DNA of 64,000 nt from Parasulfuritortus sp036391875 (GTDB lineage Bacteria; Pseudomonadota; Gammaproteobacteria; Burkholderiales; Thiobacillaceae), in contig DASVZA010000007.1 in NCBI GenBank assembly GCA_036391875.1, forward strand, positions 133,104 to 197,103, read 5' to 3'. Numbering within the stretch: the first letter of the stretch is position 1; each line of letters opens with the position of its first letter. The notes beneath the pieces were generated by a model. That model did no database searches. It saw nothing but the letters and a program-made list of their open reading frames with translations, and was not told where the DNA came from. Made by a program: the position numbers and the translations under genes. Positions 37,162-49,556 of this stretch are shown piece by piece.

Positions 37162-37185
37162 ACAGAACGTGTGCAATATGCACAC
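37136..37185. promoter_or_regulatory. 48-bp double palindrome, candidate operator pair
   Basis: GTGTGCATATTGCACACGT (37138-37156) recurs as its exact reverse complement at 37167-37185, separated by ten bases that contain the palindrome CTGTACAG. Each arm is itself a dyad: the left one extends to ACGTGTGC-ATATT-GCACACGT (37136-37156). Two copies of a TGTGCA-N4/5-TGCACA operator facing each other fit two regulator dimers. It lies between divergent DUF6502/FecR and repeat-protein/barrel genes. Confidence 0.8.
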
Positions 37186-37274
37186 ACATGCAATCAAAAA
37201 CTGATCATGTTCGAGGTCGTACAGATTCCCTTGTGGAATATCCCAAGTTCGATTTTCAAGTTAAGGAGCAAATC

Positions 37275-37661
37275 ATGCCCATTCAAAAAAATGCAGCAAC
37301 GATTATCACTGCGATATTGATGGTAAGTAGCTCGACTCAAATCTATGCTGCCCAGGCAGCAACACCAACCGCCGCCCCGACTCCGACGACGGCTTCCGCT
37401 CCTCCGGCAACCACCGTACCCGGTACTCCCACCCCGACTTTAACCGCGCCGACCCTGCCTTCTACCGTGGAAGCCCCAGAAGCTGCCGAAGCACCTGAGG
37501 CCCCCGAGGTCGCTGAAGCGCCCGAAGCACCGGAAGTCCCCGAAGCCGCTGAAGTACCCGAGACCCCGGAAGCCCCCGAAATTCAGGACATCCCCGAGAC
37601 CCCCCAGGTACCGGAAGCGCCTCAGGTACCGGAAGCACCCCAGGTACACGAAGCAGACTAA
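37275..37661 (+). CDS. Secreted Pro-Glu-Ala repeat protein
   Basis: A 128-residue exported protein. The signal peptide is NAATIITAILMVSSSTQIYA (cleavage near YAA/QA). A Pro/Thr/Ala-rich stretch follows (about 30-70). The second half is built of short Pro-Glu units: PEAPEVAEAPEAPEVPEAAE, then PETPEAPEIQDIPETP and three copies of QVPEAP. There is no cysteine or membrane anchor after the signal, so it should be free in the periplasm or outside. AAGGAG eight bases before ATG at 37275 sets the start. The outer-membrane barrel gene follows 28 bp later. Function unknown; a spacer, stalk or ligand role is a guess. Confidence 0.8.
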   Translation: MPIQKNAATIITAILMVSSSTQIYAAQAATPTAAPTPTTASAPPATTVPGTPTPTLTAPTLPSTVEAPEAAEAPEAPEVAEAPEAPEVPEAAEVPETPEAPEIQDIPETPQVPEAPQVPEAPQVHEAD

Positions 37662-37689
37662 AATATCCCGCTAAACACTAAAACTGATC

Positions 37690-38469
37690 ATGAAAAACGC
37701 CATACTTGCCACCAGTTTAATCCTGTCATTCGCTGGGATGACCATCCAATCCGCACATGCCGAAAACAACGGAAAATTCAGCCTAGAAACAGGTATGGAT
37801 TACAGTACCGGCAAGTATGGCGGCACTCAATCAACCGACATCCTATATGTTCCCTTTACCGGAAAATATCAGGGTAGTGAATGGACGCTAAAGCTGACCG
37901 TTCCTTATCTTCGGATTACCGGGCCAAGCAACGTATTGCACGGCATTGGCGCGACCGGGGCAACCACCAGCACGACCACTACCACCCGGTCTGGCATGGG
38001 CGATGTAATCATGTCTGCATCACATAGCGTCTACAGGAACCTCTCGGCTGGATTCATGGCAAACCTGACCGGGAAGGTAAAACTAGGGACGGCAAGCAGC
38101 GATCAAGGACTGGGAACGGGAAAAACCGATTACTCGCTGCAAGCCGATCTGTATCAGGTAACGGGAAAGCTGACGACATTCGGCACTCTCGGTTACCGAG
38201 TGTATGGAAAACCAAGCGGATACACACTTGATAACGTTTTCTATGGCGACTTGGGCAGCAGCTATAAATTCAACCAAGAAACCAATGGTGGAGCGATGAT
38301 GATCCTTAGCCAAAAGGTCTCTTCAACCGGGTCGCCGCACGCAGAGGCGCTGCTTTTCCTCGGCCACAAAATCCAGAAAAATTGGAATGCGCAAGGCTAC
38401 GTACTAAAAGGCTTTACCAATAGTGTGCCGGATTGGGGGGCTGGTGTTTCGCTGGCCTACCTTCTCTGA
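37690..38469 (+). CDS. Outer-membrane barrel protein (MetA-pathway phenol transporter-like)
   Basis: A 259-residue exported protein with signal peptide MKNAILATSLILSFAGMTIQSAHA. Alternating amphipathic strands run throughout (GKFSLETGMDYSTGKYGG, YVPFTGKYQGSEWTLKLTVPYLRITGP, SGMGDVIMSASHSVYRN), in the pattern of the family called putative MetA-pathway of phenol degradation or simply transporter. It ends in AYLL, not the usual aromatic residue of outer-membrane barrels. A Thr-rich loop (STTTTTTRS) is present. It shares the transcript of the Pro-Glu-Ala repeat protein and is closed by a strong terminator, so the two probably act together at the cell surface. Confidence 0.82.
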   Translation: MKNAILATSLILSFAGMTIQSAHAENNGKFSLETGMDYSTGKYGGTQSTDILYVPFTGKYQGSEWTLKLTVPYLRITGPSNVLHGIGATGATTSTTTTTRSGMGDVIMSASHSVYRNLSAGFMANLTGKVKLGTASSDQGLGTGKTDYSLQADLYQVTGKLTTFGTLGYRVYGKPSGYTLDNVFYGDLGSSYKFNQETNGGAMMILSQKVSSTGSPHAEALLFLGHKIQKNWNAQGYVLKGFTNSVPDWGAGVSLAYLL

Positions 38470-38560
38470 TTGAAGTCATAGGCGACCCTGAACATCGGGG
38501 CCGCAGACCAGATTAGGATCCGGTCCTTTATCTCGATAACGCCCTGTCTGTCACCGATCA

Positions 38561-38586
38561 AAGGCCGCCACTAAGGCGGCCTTTTT
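38561..38586 (+). terminator. Rho-independent terminator of the repeat-protein/barrel operon
   Basis: AAGGCCGCC and GGCGGCCTT form a 9-bp stem around ACTAA, followed by further T residues. It lies 92 bp after the barrel gene stop. Confidence 0.85.
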
Positions 38587-38662
38587 ATTCCATGCATTGA
38601 GCGGATAACATGCCTTGCCCAGCACATGGCTCTGAACTGCGACACCCAGACACAACGCAGCC

Positions 38663-39556
38663 TTACTCTTCCTCCCCGCCCAGCGCATAGAGCAGATCGT
38701 CCAGCAGCTTGCCCAGCTCGCCGGTCATCAGCGCGAACTCGATCTGGAACATGGCCTCGGCGTCCTCGGCCTGCTCGCTCTGTTCCTTGAGGATGTCGAG
38801 GAACTGCAGGCGCTTGACCTCCAGCTTCTCGGTCAGCACGAAGCCGATCCGGTCGGCCCAGGTCAGGGCCAGGCGGGTGGCCTGCTTGCCGGCGGCGATG
38901 TGCTCGCCGATCTCCTCGCCGTCCAGTGCGTGGCGGACGTAGCGCACCGTGGCGCGGTCCTCGCCCGGCAGGCGTAGCTCGCAGTCGCGGTCGATGCTGA
39001 AGCCGGTCGGCGGCTCGCCCCCGGCCAGCCAGGCGGTCATGGCCGCGCCGGGCGACTGCTGGGTGTGGAGCAGCTTGAGTGGCAGGTCGGGTGCGCAATC
39101 GCCCAACAGCTTGAGCACTGCCTCGGCCTTGCTGGCGCTGGCGGCGTCGACCGCCAGCCAGCCGTGGGCAGGGTCGAGCCAGGCATAGATCGTGGTGCGC
39201 TTGCTGAAGGCGCGCGGCAGCAGCTCGTCCTCGATCTGCTCGCGGATTTCCTTGCGCCGCTTGGAACCGGGCCGGTAACCCTCCTTGGCCTCGATCTCGG
39301 CGATCTTCTCCTCGGTCGCCTGCTTGACCACGGCGGACGGCAGCAGCTTGTCCTCGATGCCCAGGGCGACCAGCAGCTGGCCGCCCTGTTCGTAGACGTA
39401 TTCGTCCTCGCCCTTCACCGGCAGCCAGCCCAGGCGCATGCGCTCCAGGCCGCCGCAGGGGGTGAGCGGCTGCTTGGCGAGGCGTTCGTTGAGGTCGGCG
39501 ACGTCGATCTTGTAGCCGGGCGACAGGCGATAGAGTTGCAGGTTGCGAAACCACAT
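38663..39556 (-). CDS. rdgC: Recombination-associated protein RdgC
   Basis: A 297-residue protein starting MWFRNLQLYRLSP, the hallmark RdgC N-terminus. Other conserved stretches include GLERMRLGWLPV, ALGIEDKLLPSAVVKQATEEK and GYRPGSKRRKEIREQIEDELLPRAFSKR. RdgC binds double-stranded DNA as a ring-shaped dimer and limits RecA activity. It is located just after sucA on the same strand (28-bp gap), where sucB would normally be found. An overlapping longer frame at 38571-39554 in another phase is an artefact. Confidence 0.97.
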   Translation of the reverse strand: MWFRNLQLYRLSPGYKIDVADLNERLAKQPLTPCGGLERMRLGWLPVKGEDEYVYEQGGQLLVALGIEDKLLPSAVVKQATEEKIAEIEAKEGYRPGSKRRKEIREQIEDELLPRAFSKRTTIYAWLDPAHGWLAVDAASASKAEAVLKLLGDCAPDLPLKLLHTQQSPGAAMTAWLAGGEPPTGFSIDRDCELRLPGEDRATVRYVRHALDGEEIGEHIAAGKQATRLALTWADRIGFVLTEKLEVKRLQFLDILKEQSEQAEDAEAMFQIEFALMTGELGKLLDDLLYALGGEEE

Positions 39557-39584
39557 GGGGACGAATCTCGAATGGAAGGAAGGG

Positions 39585-43681
<4,097 letters not shown>

Positions 43682-43899
43682 CGAAAACTCGCCTGTATAA
43701 ACTGGATTCAGCCCGATTGTATGTAAAACCGCCGGCCTCGGACAGCCTTGCAGACTGCGGCGCAAGCTGCCTGGGATCCCGAGCCGCGCCCGGAATGAAG
43801 TATCATTACAGCACTTTAGCCACTCCCCGCAATGACGTTACCCACCCGCCCCCGACGACGACGCAACGCACCCCGTCCCATCAGAGCCCACCGCATTTC

Positions 43900-46344
43900 A
43901 TGATTTTCCTGTTCGGTTCCGGCCGGCTTTGCGCTTGGCCGCTCATGCTGGCCTGGCTGGCCCTGGCCTCGCCCCTGCCGGCCGAAGCGAGCGTCGACGC
44001 GCCCGTGAAGACGAGCGTGCAGCTGAACTGGAAGCACCAGTTCGAGTTCGCCGCCTTCTATGCCGCCGTGGCGCAGGGCTATTACCGCGAGGCCGGCCTG
44101 GACGTAACGATCAAGGAAGGGGGCCCGGGTATCGACGCCGTCCGGGAGGTGGCCGCCGGCCATGCCGATTTCGGCGTCGCCACGTCCTCCCTGGTCGTGG
44201 CCCGGTCGCGCGGCCTCCCGGTAGTCGCCCTGGCCGCCCTGATGCAGCATTCCCCGGTCGCCCTGCTGGCCCGGCGCGGCGATGGCATCAACAGCGTCCT
44301 CGACTTGGCCGACCGGCCGGTCGCGGTCGACCCGCACGACCGGGACGAGATCGAGGCCTACCTGCTCGCCTCCGGCATCCCCCGGCAGCACATCCGGCTG
44401 GTCGACCAGACCGACCCGACCCTGGCGCCGCTCGACGAGGGCCGGATCGCCGCCAAGGTGATCTATATCTCCAACGAACCCTTCCTGATCCGGGGCAAGG
44501 AACATGAATACCTGATGCTGACGCCCAAATCGGCCGGCATCGACCTGTTCGGCAACATCCTGTTCACCATGAACCGCACCCTGAACGCCCACCCTGCGAT
44601 GGTCAAGGCGTTCCGCGAGGCGACCTTGAAGGGACTGGTCTATTCGCTCGACCACCCCGGGCAGGTCGCCGACCTGATCCTGCAGCAGTACGACACCCAG
44701 CACAAATCGCGGGCGCACCTGCTGTTCGAGGCGGAGCACATCCGGGAACTGACCCGCCCCGACATCGTCGAGCCGGGCTACATGAGTCCGGGCCGCTGGC
44801 GGCACGTAGTGGACGTCTACGCCAGCCAGGGCACCATGCCGCGCAATTTCGACCTGACCGGCTTCCTGTACGATCCCACCCCGCCGCGCACGCCCGAGTG
44901 GGTCGCCTGGAGCATTGCCGGGCTGCTGCTCGGCCTCGCCGCGAGCGTCGCCATCCTGCTCAAGGTGCGCGGCCTGAACCGCAAGCTCAAGCGGGAAATC
45001 GCCGACCGGACGCAGGCCGAGGAAACCATCCGCACCCTGGCCTATTTCGACCCCCTCACCCGGCTGCCCAACCGGCTCCTGCTCCGGGACCGCCTGCAAC
45101 AGGCCCTGGCGTTGTCCAGGCGCAGCGGCCTTTATGGCGCGCTGCTGTTCATCGACCTGGACAACTTCAAGCTGCTCAACGACAGCCACGGCCACGACAC
45201 CGGCGACCTGATGCTCCAGGAAGTCGCCCGCCGGCTGCAAAGCTGCATCCGCGAGGGCGACAGCGTGGCCCGCCTGGGCGGCGACGAATTCGTGGTGCTG
45301 ATCGAGGAACTCGACGCAGCGCAGGAGGAAGCGGCCAACCGGGCCGAGATCGCCACCGAGAAGATCATCGACCGGCTCGGCCGCACCTATTCACTGGGCG
45401 AGGTCGACTACCACAGCACCGCCAGCATCGGCATCACCCTGTTCCCCGACGGCGACATTACCGTCGACGACATGCTGAAGCGCGCCGACCTGGCCATGTA
45501 CCAGGCCAAATCCGCCGGCCGCAACACGTTGCGCTTCTTCGACCCTGCCATGCAGGCCGCGATCGAGGCCAGAACCATGATGGAGGCGGACATGCGGCGC
45601 GCGGTCACGCGCGGCGAGTTCCTCTTCCACTACCAGCCCCAGGTCGACAACCACGGCCGGATGACCGGGGTCGAAGCCCTGGCCCGCTGGCCGCACCCGG
45701 AGCGGGGCATGGTCCCGCCCGCCAGCTTCATCCCCGTGGCCGAGGAAACCGGCCTCATCATGGCGATCGGCGAACAGCTTCTGCGCCAGGCCTGCGAGCA
45801 GCTCAGGCGGTGGGCCGACGACCCGGCCACCGCCCATCTGTCGATCTCGATGAACATCAGCGCCCGCCAGTTCCACGACCCCGACTTCGTCACGGTCGTG
45901 CTGGCCAACCTGACGGCCGCCGGCGCCGATCCGGCCAGGCTGACGCTGGAGATCACCGAATCCCTGCTGCTGGAAAACATCGACGAGACCATCGCCAAGA
46001 TGGAGGCGCTCAAGGCCCGCGGCATCCGGTTCTCGATCGACGACTTCGGTACCGGTTATTCCTCGCTGGCCTACCTCAAGCGCCTGCCGCTGGACGAACT
46101 GAAGATCGACCGCTCGTTCGTGGCCGACATCGAGACCGACGAGAACGACGCGGCGATCTGCGCCACCTTCATCAGCCTGGCCCGCCTGCTCGATCTGCGC
46201 GTGGTGGCCGAAGGGGTGGAGACCGATGCCCAGCGCTACTTCCTCGGCATCGTCCACAAATGCGACGCCATGCAGGGCTACCTGCTCGGCAAGCCGGTAC
46301 CGTCGGAACAGATTCTCCAAAACAGAAACGCCGCGCCGGACTGA
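43900..46344 (+). CDS. Periplasmic NMT1/THI5-like sensor with GGDEF and EAL domains
   Basis: An 814-residue inner-membrane protein. After a signal segment (PLMLAWLALASPLPAEA), an NMT1/THI5-type periplasmic binding domain (about 35-330: TSVQLNWKHQFEFAAFYAAVAQGYYREAGLDV) leads to a transmembrane helix (WVAWSIAGLLLGLAASVAILL), then GGDEF (LGGDEF, 460-464) and EAL (EALARW from 592, NISARQFHD, ITESLLLEN, DDFGTGYSS, LKIDRSF). Both output motifs are intact. The binding domain resembles pyrimidine or thiamine-precursor receptors, so a small pyrimidine-like ligand is a reasonable guess. The start is uncertain: ATG at 43795 is also in frame. Confidence 0.93.
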   Translation: MIFLFGSGRLCAWPLMLAWLALASPLPAEASVDAPVKTSVQLNWKHQFEFAAFYAAVAQGYYREAGLDVTIKEGGPGIDAVREVAAGHADFGVATSSLVVARSRGLPVVALAALMQHSPVALLARRGDGINSVLDLADRPVAVDPHDRDEIEAYLLASGIPRQHIRLVDQTDPTLAPLDEGRIAAKVIYISNEPFLIRGKEHEYLMLTPKSAGIDLFGNILFTMNRTLNAHPAMVKAFREATLKGLVYSLDHPGQVADLILQQYDTQHKSRAHLLFEAEHIRELTRPDIVEPGYMSPGRWRHVVDVYASQGTMPRNFDLTGFLYDPTPPRTPEWVAWSIAGLLLGLAASVAILLKVRGLNRKLKREIADRTQAEETIRTLAYFDPLTRLPNRLLLRDRLQQALALSRRSGLYGALLFIDLDNFKLLNDSHGHDTGDLMLQEVARRLQSCIREGDSVARLGGDEFVVLIEELDAAQEEAANRAEIATEKIIDRLGRTYSLGEVDYHSTASIGITLFPDGDITVDDMLKRADLAMYQAKSAGRNTLRFFDPAMQAAIEARTMMEADMRRAVTRGEFLFHYQPQVDNHGRMTGVEALARWPHPERGMVPPASFIPVAEETGLIMAIGEQLLRQACEQLRRWADDPATAHLSISMNISARQFHDPDFVTVVLANLTAAGADPARLTLEITESLLLENIDETIAKMEALKARGIRFSIDDFGTGYSSLAYLKRLPLDELKIDRSFVADIETDENDAAICATFISLARLLDLRVVAEGVETDAQRYFLGIVHKCDAMQGYLLGKPVPSEQILQNRNAAPD

Positions 46345-46389
46345 ACCGGGCGACGTTGGCGGGAGGCGACTGGCGGGTCTGCCGCCCGG

Positions 46390-47676
46390 TCAGTGGATCA
46401 TGCCCAGCGTGGTCGGCAGCCAGAGCGAGAGCGGCGGCCAATAAGTGACCAGGGCCAGGAAGACCAGCATGGTCAGCAGCCAGGGCCAGACCGCGACGGT
46501 CAGCTCGGTGATGCCCATCTTGGTGATGCCGCTGGCCACGTACAGGTTCAAGCCGACCGGCGGATGGCACATACCGACTTCCATGTTGACCACCATCATG
46601 ACCCCGAAATGGATCGGGTTGATGCCCAACTTCATGGCGATCGGGAACAGGATCGGCGCCAGGATCAGGACGATGGACGACGCCTCCATGAAGTTGCCGG
46701 CCGCCAGGAGCAGGATGTTGGCGATCAGCAGGAAGCCGACCACGCCCGGTCCCTCCTGGATCATCCAGTCGGCCATCGCCTGCGGGATGTTCTGGAAGGT
46801 CATCAGGAATGAGAACAACACGGCGTTGGTGATGATGTAGAGCAGCATGGCGCTCATGTTGGCCGAGTTGAGCAGCACCTTGGGCACGTCCTTGAAGCCC
46901 AGGTCCTTGTAGACGAACACTGCGATGAAGAAGGAATAGACCGCGCTCACCGCCGCCGCTTCGGTCGGGGTGAACATGCCGGTGTAGATGCCGCCCATCA
47001 CCACCACGATCAGCAGCAAGCCCCATATGCTCTCCCGGAAGGCCTTGAAGCGCTCGGCCCAGGTCGCCTTGGGCTGGCGCGGATAGTCGAACTTGCGGGC
47101 CCGGTACCAGGTGGTGAAGCCGAGCATGGAGGCCAGCACGATGCCCGGCACCACGCCGGCCATGAACAGGGCGCCAACCGAGGTGTTGGTCGACACCGAG
47201 TACATGACCATGACGATGGAGGGCGGGATCAGGATGCCGAGCGCGCCCGAGGTGGTGATGATGCCGGCGCCGAAACGCTTGGGGAAACCCGCCTTCATCA
47301 TCGCCGGCAGCAGGATCGAACCGATCGCCACCACGGTGGCCGGACTGGAACCCGAGATCGCCGCGAACAGGGCGCAGGCGACCACGCCCGACAAGCCCAG
47401 GCCGCCGTACCAGTGGCCGACCATGGTGGTAGCGAAACGGATCATGCGCCGGGCCACGCCGCCGTGGGTGAGGAAATTGCCGGCCAGGATGAAGAACGGG
47501 ATGGCCATGATCTCGAAGTTCTCGATGCCGGTGAACAGCTTCATGGCCACCGACTCGATCGGCACCTGGGTCATGGTCCAGAGGAAGGTCAGGACGGTCA
47601 GGCCCAGGGAGATGGAAATCGGCATGCCGGTGAGCATCAGGACCACCAGCAGGCCGAAGATCAGCGCAACGCTCAT
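46390..47676 (-). CDS. dctM: TRAP transporter large permease DctM
   Basis: A 428-residue integral membrane protein with about twelve hydrophobic helices, the sodium-coupled large subunit of a C4-dicarboxylate TRAP transporter. Conserved stretches are IPFFILAGNFLTHGGVARRMI, LFAAISGSSPATVVAIGSI, GALGILIPPSIVMVMY, FTPTEAAAVSAVYSF and MVVNMEVGMCHPPVGLNLYV. The last of these is strongly associated with DctM acting on C4-dicarboxylates. The start overlaps the dctQ stop by four bases (ATGA). It is the final gene of the dctPQM operon; no terminator was found in the 45 bp before the convergent GGDEF-EAL gene. Confidence 0.95.
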   Translation of the reverse strand: MSVALIFGLLVVLMLTGMPISISLGLTVLTFLWTMTQVPIESVAMKLFTGIENFEIMAIPFFILAGNFLTHGGVARRMIRFATTMVGHWYGGLGLSGVVACALFAAISGSSPATVVAIGSILLPAMMKAGFPKRFGAGIITTSGALGILIPPSIVMVMYSVSTNTSVGALFMAGVVPGIVLASMLGFTTWYRARKFDYPRQPKATWAERFKAFRESIWGLLLIVVVMGGIYTGMFTPTEAAAVSAVYSFFIAVFVYKDLGFKDVPKVLLNSANMSAMLLYIITNAVLFSFLMTFQNIPQAMADWMIQEGPGVVGFLLIANILLLAAGNFMEASSIVLILAPILFPIAMKLGINPIHFGVMMVVNMEVGMCHPPVGLNLYVASGITKMGITELTVAVWPWLLTMLVFLALVTYWPPLSLWLPTTLGMIH

Positions 47677-48362
47677 TTCCGTTCCTCCTCGTCGCCATCA
47701 TGCAGGTCGCGCGGATGGAGATCGTCCTCCATGCGATAGATGCGGTCCTCCTCGCCCGGCTTGGGCGGCGCCTCCTCCTCCAGGCCGGCGACGTGGCCGT
47801 GGTCGTGGTGCGGCAGCTCGCCGGTGCGGATGAAGGCCACCGCCACCTGCAGGAAGCGGAAGCACATCAGCCAGGAGCCGAGCGGCACGGCCGAGTAGAC
47901 CATCCAGGTATGCCACTCCAGGTCCGGCGTGATCGGCCCCTCGGGCAGGTCGCCGGTGGCCAGGCCGCGCGCAGTGAGAAAGGCGTAGTGGGCGCCGTTT
48001 TCCCAGACGAAGCGGGCGCCCAGGGTGCCGATGGTGCCGGTGAAGAACGCCCCGGCCAGCAGGCCGATGACGATAAATTTGAACCGGTTCTTGTCGCTCA
48101 ACCGGTTGATGAGCACGTCGACGCCGACGTGGATGCCGGTCCGCACGCCGTAGGCGGCGCCGAACTTGGCCATCCAGACGAACATGATGACGGTGAGTTC
48201 CTGCGACCAGGACAGGTCGATCGACAGCAGCCAGTCCTGCAGGTGCGGGATGGCCACGCCGGCCAGGTAGCGGTGCACGACCGAGACGAAGGTGATCAGG
48301 GTCGCCCCGGCCATGAGCAGGGAAATCAATATCTCTTCCAATCGGTCGAGTATCTTCAGCAT
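47673..48362 (-). CDS. dctQ: TRAP transporter small permease DctQ
   Basis: A 229-residue membrane protein with four hydrophobic helices (ISLLMAGATLITFVSVVHRYL, LTVIMFVWMAKFGAAYGVRTG, FIVIGLLAGAFFTGTIGTLG and WMVYSAVPLGSWLMCFRFLQV). The SWSQELTVIMFVW and RTGIHVGVDVL motifs are typical of DctQ. It is longer than most family members because of a soluble, acidic/His-rich C-terminal tail (residues about 185-229, with HHDHGH), which might bind metal ions. It lies between dctP (52-bp gap) and dctM (overlap). Confidence 0.94.
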   Translation of the reverse strand: MLKILDRLEEILISLLMAGATLITFVSVVHRYLAGVAIPHLQDWLLSIDLSWSQELTVIMFVWMAKFGAAYGVRTGIHVGVDVLINRLSDKNRFKFIVIGLLAGAFFTGTIGTLGARFVWENGAHYAFLTARGLATGDLPEGPITPDLEWHTWMVYSAVPLGSWLMCFRFLQVAVAFIRTGELPHHDHGHVAGLEEEAPPKPGEEDRIYRMEDDLHPRDLHDGDEEERK

Positions 48363-48414
48363 GACGCGCTCCGGAATGCGGCACCCGCCGAAGGCGGGTG
48401 CCGGTCGGCGATGG

Positions 48415-49419
48415 TTACAGCTTGTTCGGATCGAAACCGGTTTCCTTGTAGATCGACTGGATCAGCGCCGGGCCGATGCGTGCCGCCATCTGGGTATGCA
48501 CCTTGACCAGCGCGCGCTTCATCTCCAGCCGCTCCTGCGCGGTCGGGGTGTAGACCACCGTGGTGCCGGCGGCGCGCACCTTAGCCAGGGCGTCGTCGTT
48601 GTCCTTCTTGGCGACCTTGTTGTTGTACTCGGTGGCCTCCTTCATCGCCTGGTCGAGTTCGGCGCGGATGTCGGGCGGCAGGCCGTCCCAGAACTTCTTG
48701 TTGACGATGACGGCGTAGCCCAGGTAGCCGTGGTTGGTCAGGGACAGGTACTTCTGAACCTCGTTCATCTTCTGGGTGTAGAAGTTGGAGATCGGGTTCT
48801 CGGTGCCGTCCACGACGCCGGTCTGCAAGGCCTGGTAGACCTCGGAGAAGGCCAGCACCTGAGGCATGGCGCCCAGCGCGCGCATCTGGGCGTCGAGCAC
48901 CTTGGACGACTGGATGCGCATCTTCAGGCCGCGGTAGTCGGCCGGCACATGCAGCGGGCGGTTGGCGGAGAAGCTCTTGAAGCCGTTGTCCCAGTAGGCC
49001 AGGCCCTCGATGCCCTTCGGCTCCAGCTTGGCGAGCAGGCTCTTGCCGATCGGGCCCTGGGTGACCTTGTGCAGTTCGTCATAGTTGTCGAACAGGTAGG
49101 GCAGGTCGAAGACCTCGAATTCCTTCACGCCCAGCGGACCGAACTTGGCCAGCGACGGGGCCAGCATCTGCACGGCGCCGAGCTGCAGCGCCTCCAGCTC
49201 CTCCTTGTCCTTGTACAGGGTGCTGTTCGGGTAGACCTCGACCTTGACCCGGCCGTGGGTCAGCGCCTCGGCGCGCTGCTTGAAATACATGGCGGCCTGG
49301 CCCTTGGGCGTATCGGCCGCCACCACGTGGCTGAACTTGATCACGATCGGTCCGGCGGCCATCGCGCCGAAGGAAATCACGGTGGCTGCCAAGCCCACCA
49401 ACAGTGCCTTCATCTTCAT
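48415..49419 (-). CDS. dctP: TRAP transporter solute receptor DctP
   Basis: A 334-residue periplasmic binding protein. The signal peptide is MKALLVGLAATVISFGAMA. The mature part shows the DctP family pattern: IVIKFSHVVAADTPKGQAA, VEVYPNSTLYKDKEELEALQLGAVQML, FDLPYLFDN, and the ligand-binding RPLHVPADYRGLKMRIQSSKVLDAQMRALGA with Arg at the carboxylate site. QTGVVDGTENPISNFY follows. These features point to C4-dicarboxylates (succinate, malate, fumarate). ATG at 49419 is set by AAGGAG seven bases upstream. The divergent sensor kinase/regulator pair supports a Dct system. Confidence 0.95.
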   Translation of the reverse strand: MKMKALLVGLAATVISFGAMAAGPIVIKFSHVVAADTPKGQAAMYFKQRAEALTHGRVKVEVYPNSTLYKDKEELEALQLGAVQMLAPSLAKFGPLGVKEFEVFDLPYLFDNYDELHKVTQGPIGKSLLAKLEPKGIEGLAYWDNGFKSFSANRPLHVPADYRGLKMRIQSSKVLDAQMRALGAMPQVLAFSEVYQALQTGVVDGTENPISNFYTQKMNEVQKYLSLTNHGYLGYAVIVNKKFWDGLPPDIRAELDQAMKEATEYNNKVAKKDNDDALAKVRAAGTTVVYTPTAQERLEMKRALVKVHTQMAARIGPALIQSIYKETGFDPNKL

Positions 49420-49494
49420 CGTCTGCTCCTTATCATAAGGTCGGTTCCGCCAATCATGGCTGGGCCATTGTCGAAGGATGGTCCGGAGCGGGAT

Positions 49495-49512
49495 ATTGTG
49501 GATTTCCACAAT
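49495..49512. promoter_or_regulatory. Palindrome between dctP and dctS, candidate DctR operator
   Basis: ATTGTGGATTTCCACAAT is a perfect 8-2-8 palindrome, 75 bp upstream of dctP and 45 bp upstream of dctS. Its position in the shared divergent gap fits a binding site for the FixJ-type regulator encoded at 51476. That link is inference from position. Confidence 0.6.
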
Positions 49513-49556
49513 GTCCGGATTACCCCTGCCGCCGGCAGGTCCGCTACCATTCCGGG

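Noticed and set aside
43717..43899. N-terminal extension of the NMT1-GGDEF-EAL frame
   Set aside because: It is low-complexity, Pro/Thr/Ser-rich and would place the signal peptide internally.
49404..49556. N-terminal extension of the sensor kinase frame
   Set aside because: It overlaps the dctP start and palindrome; the kinase signal helix follows closely after ATG at 49557.
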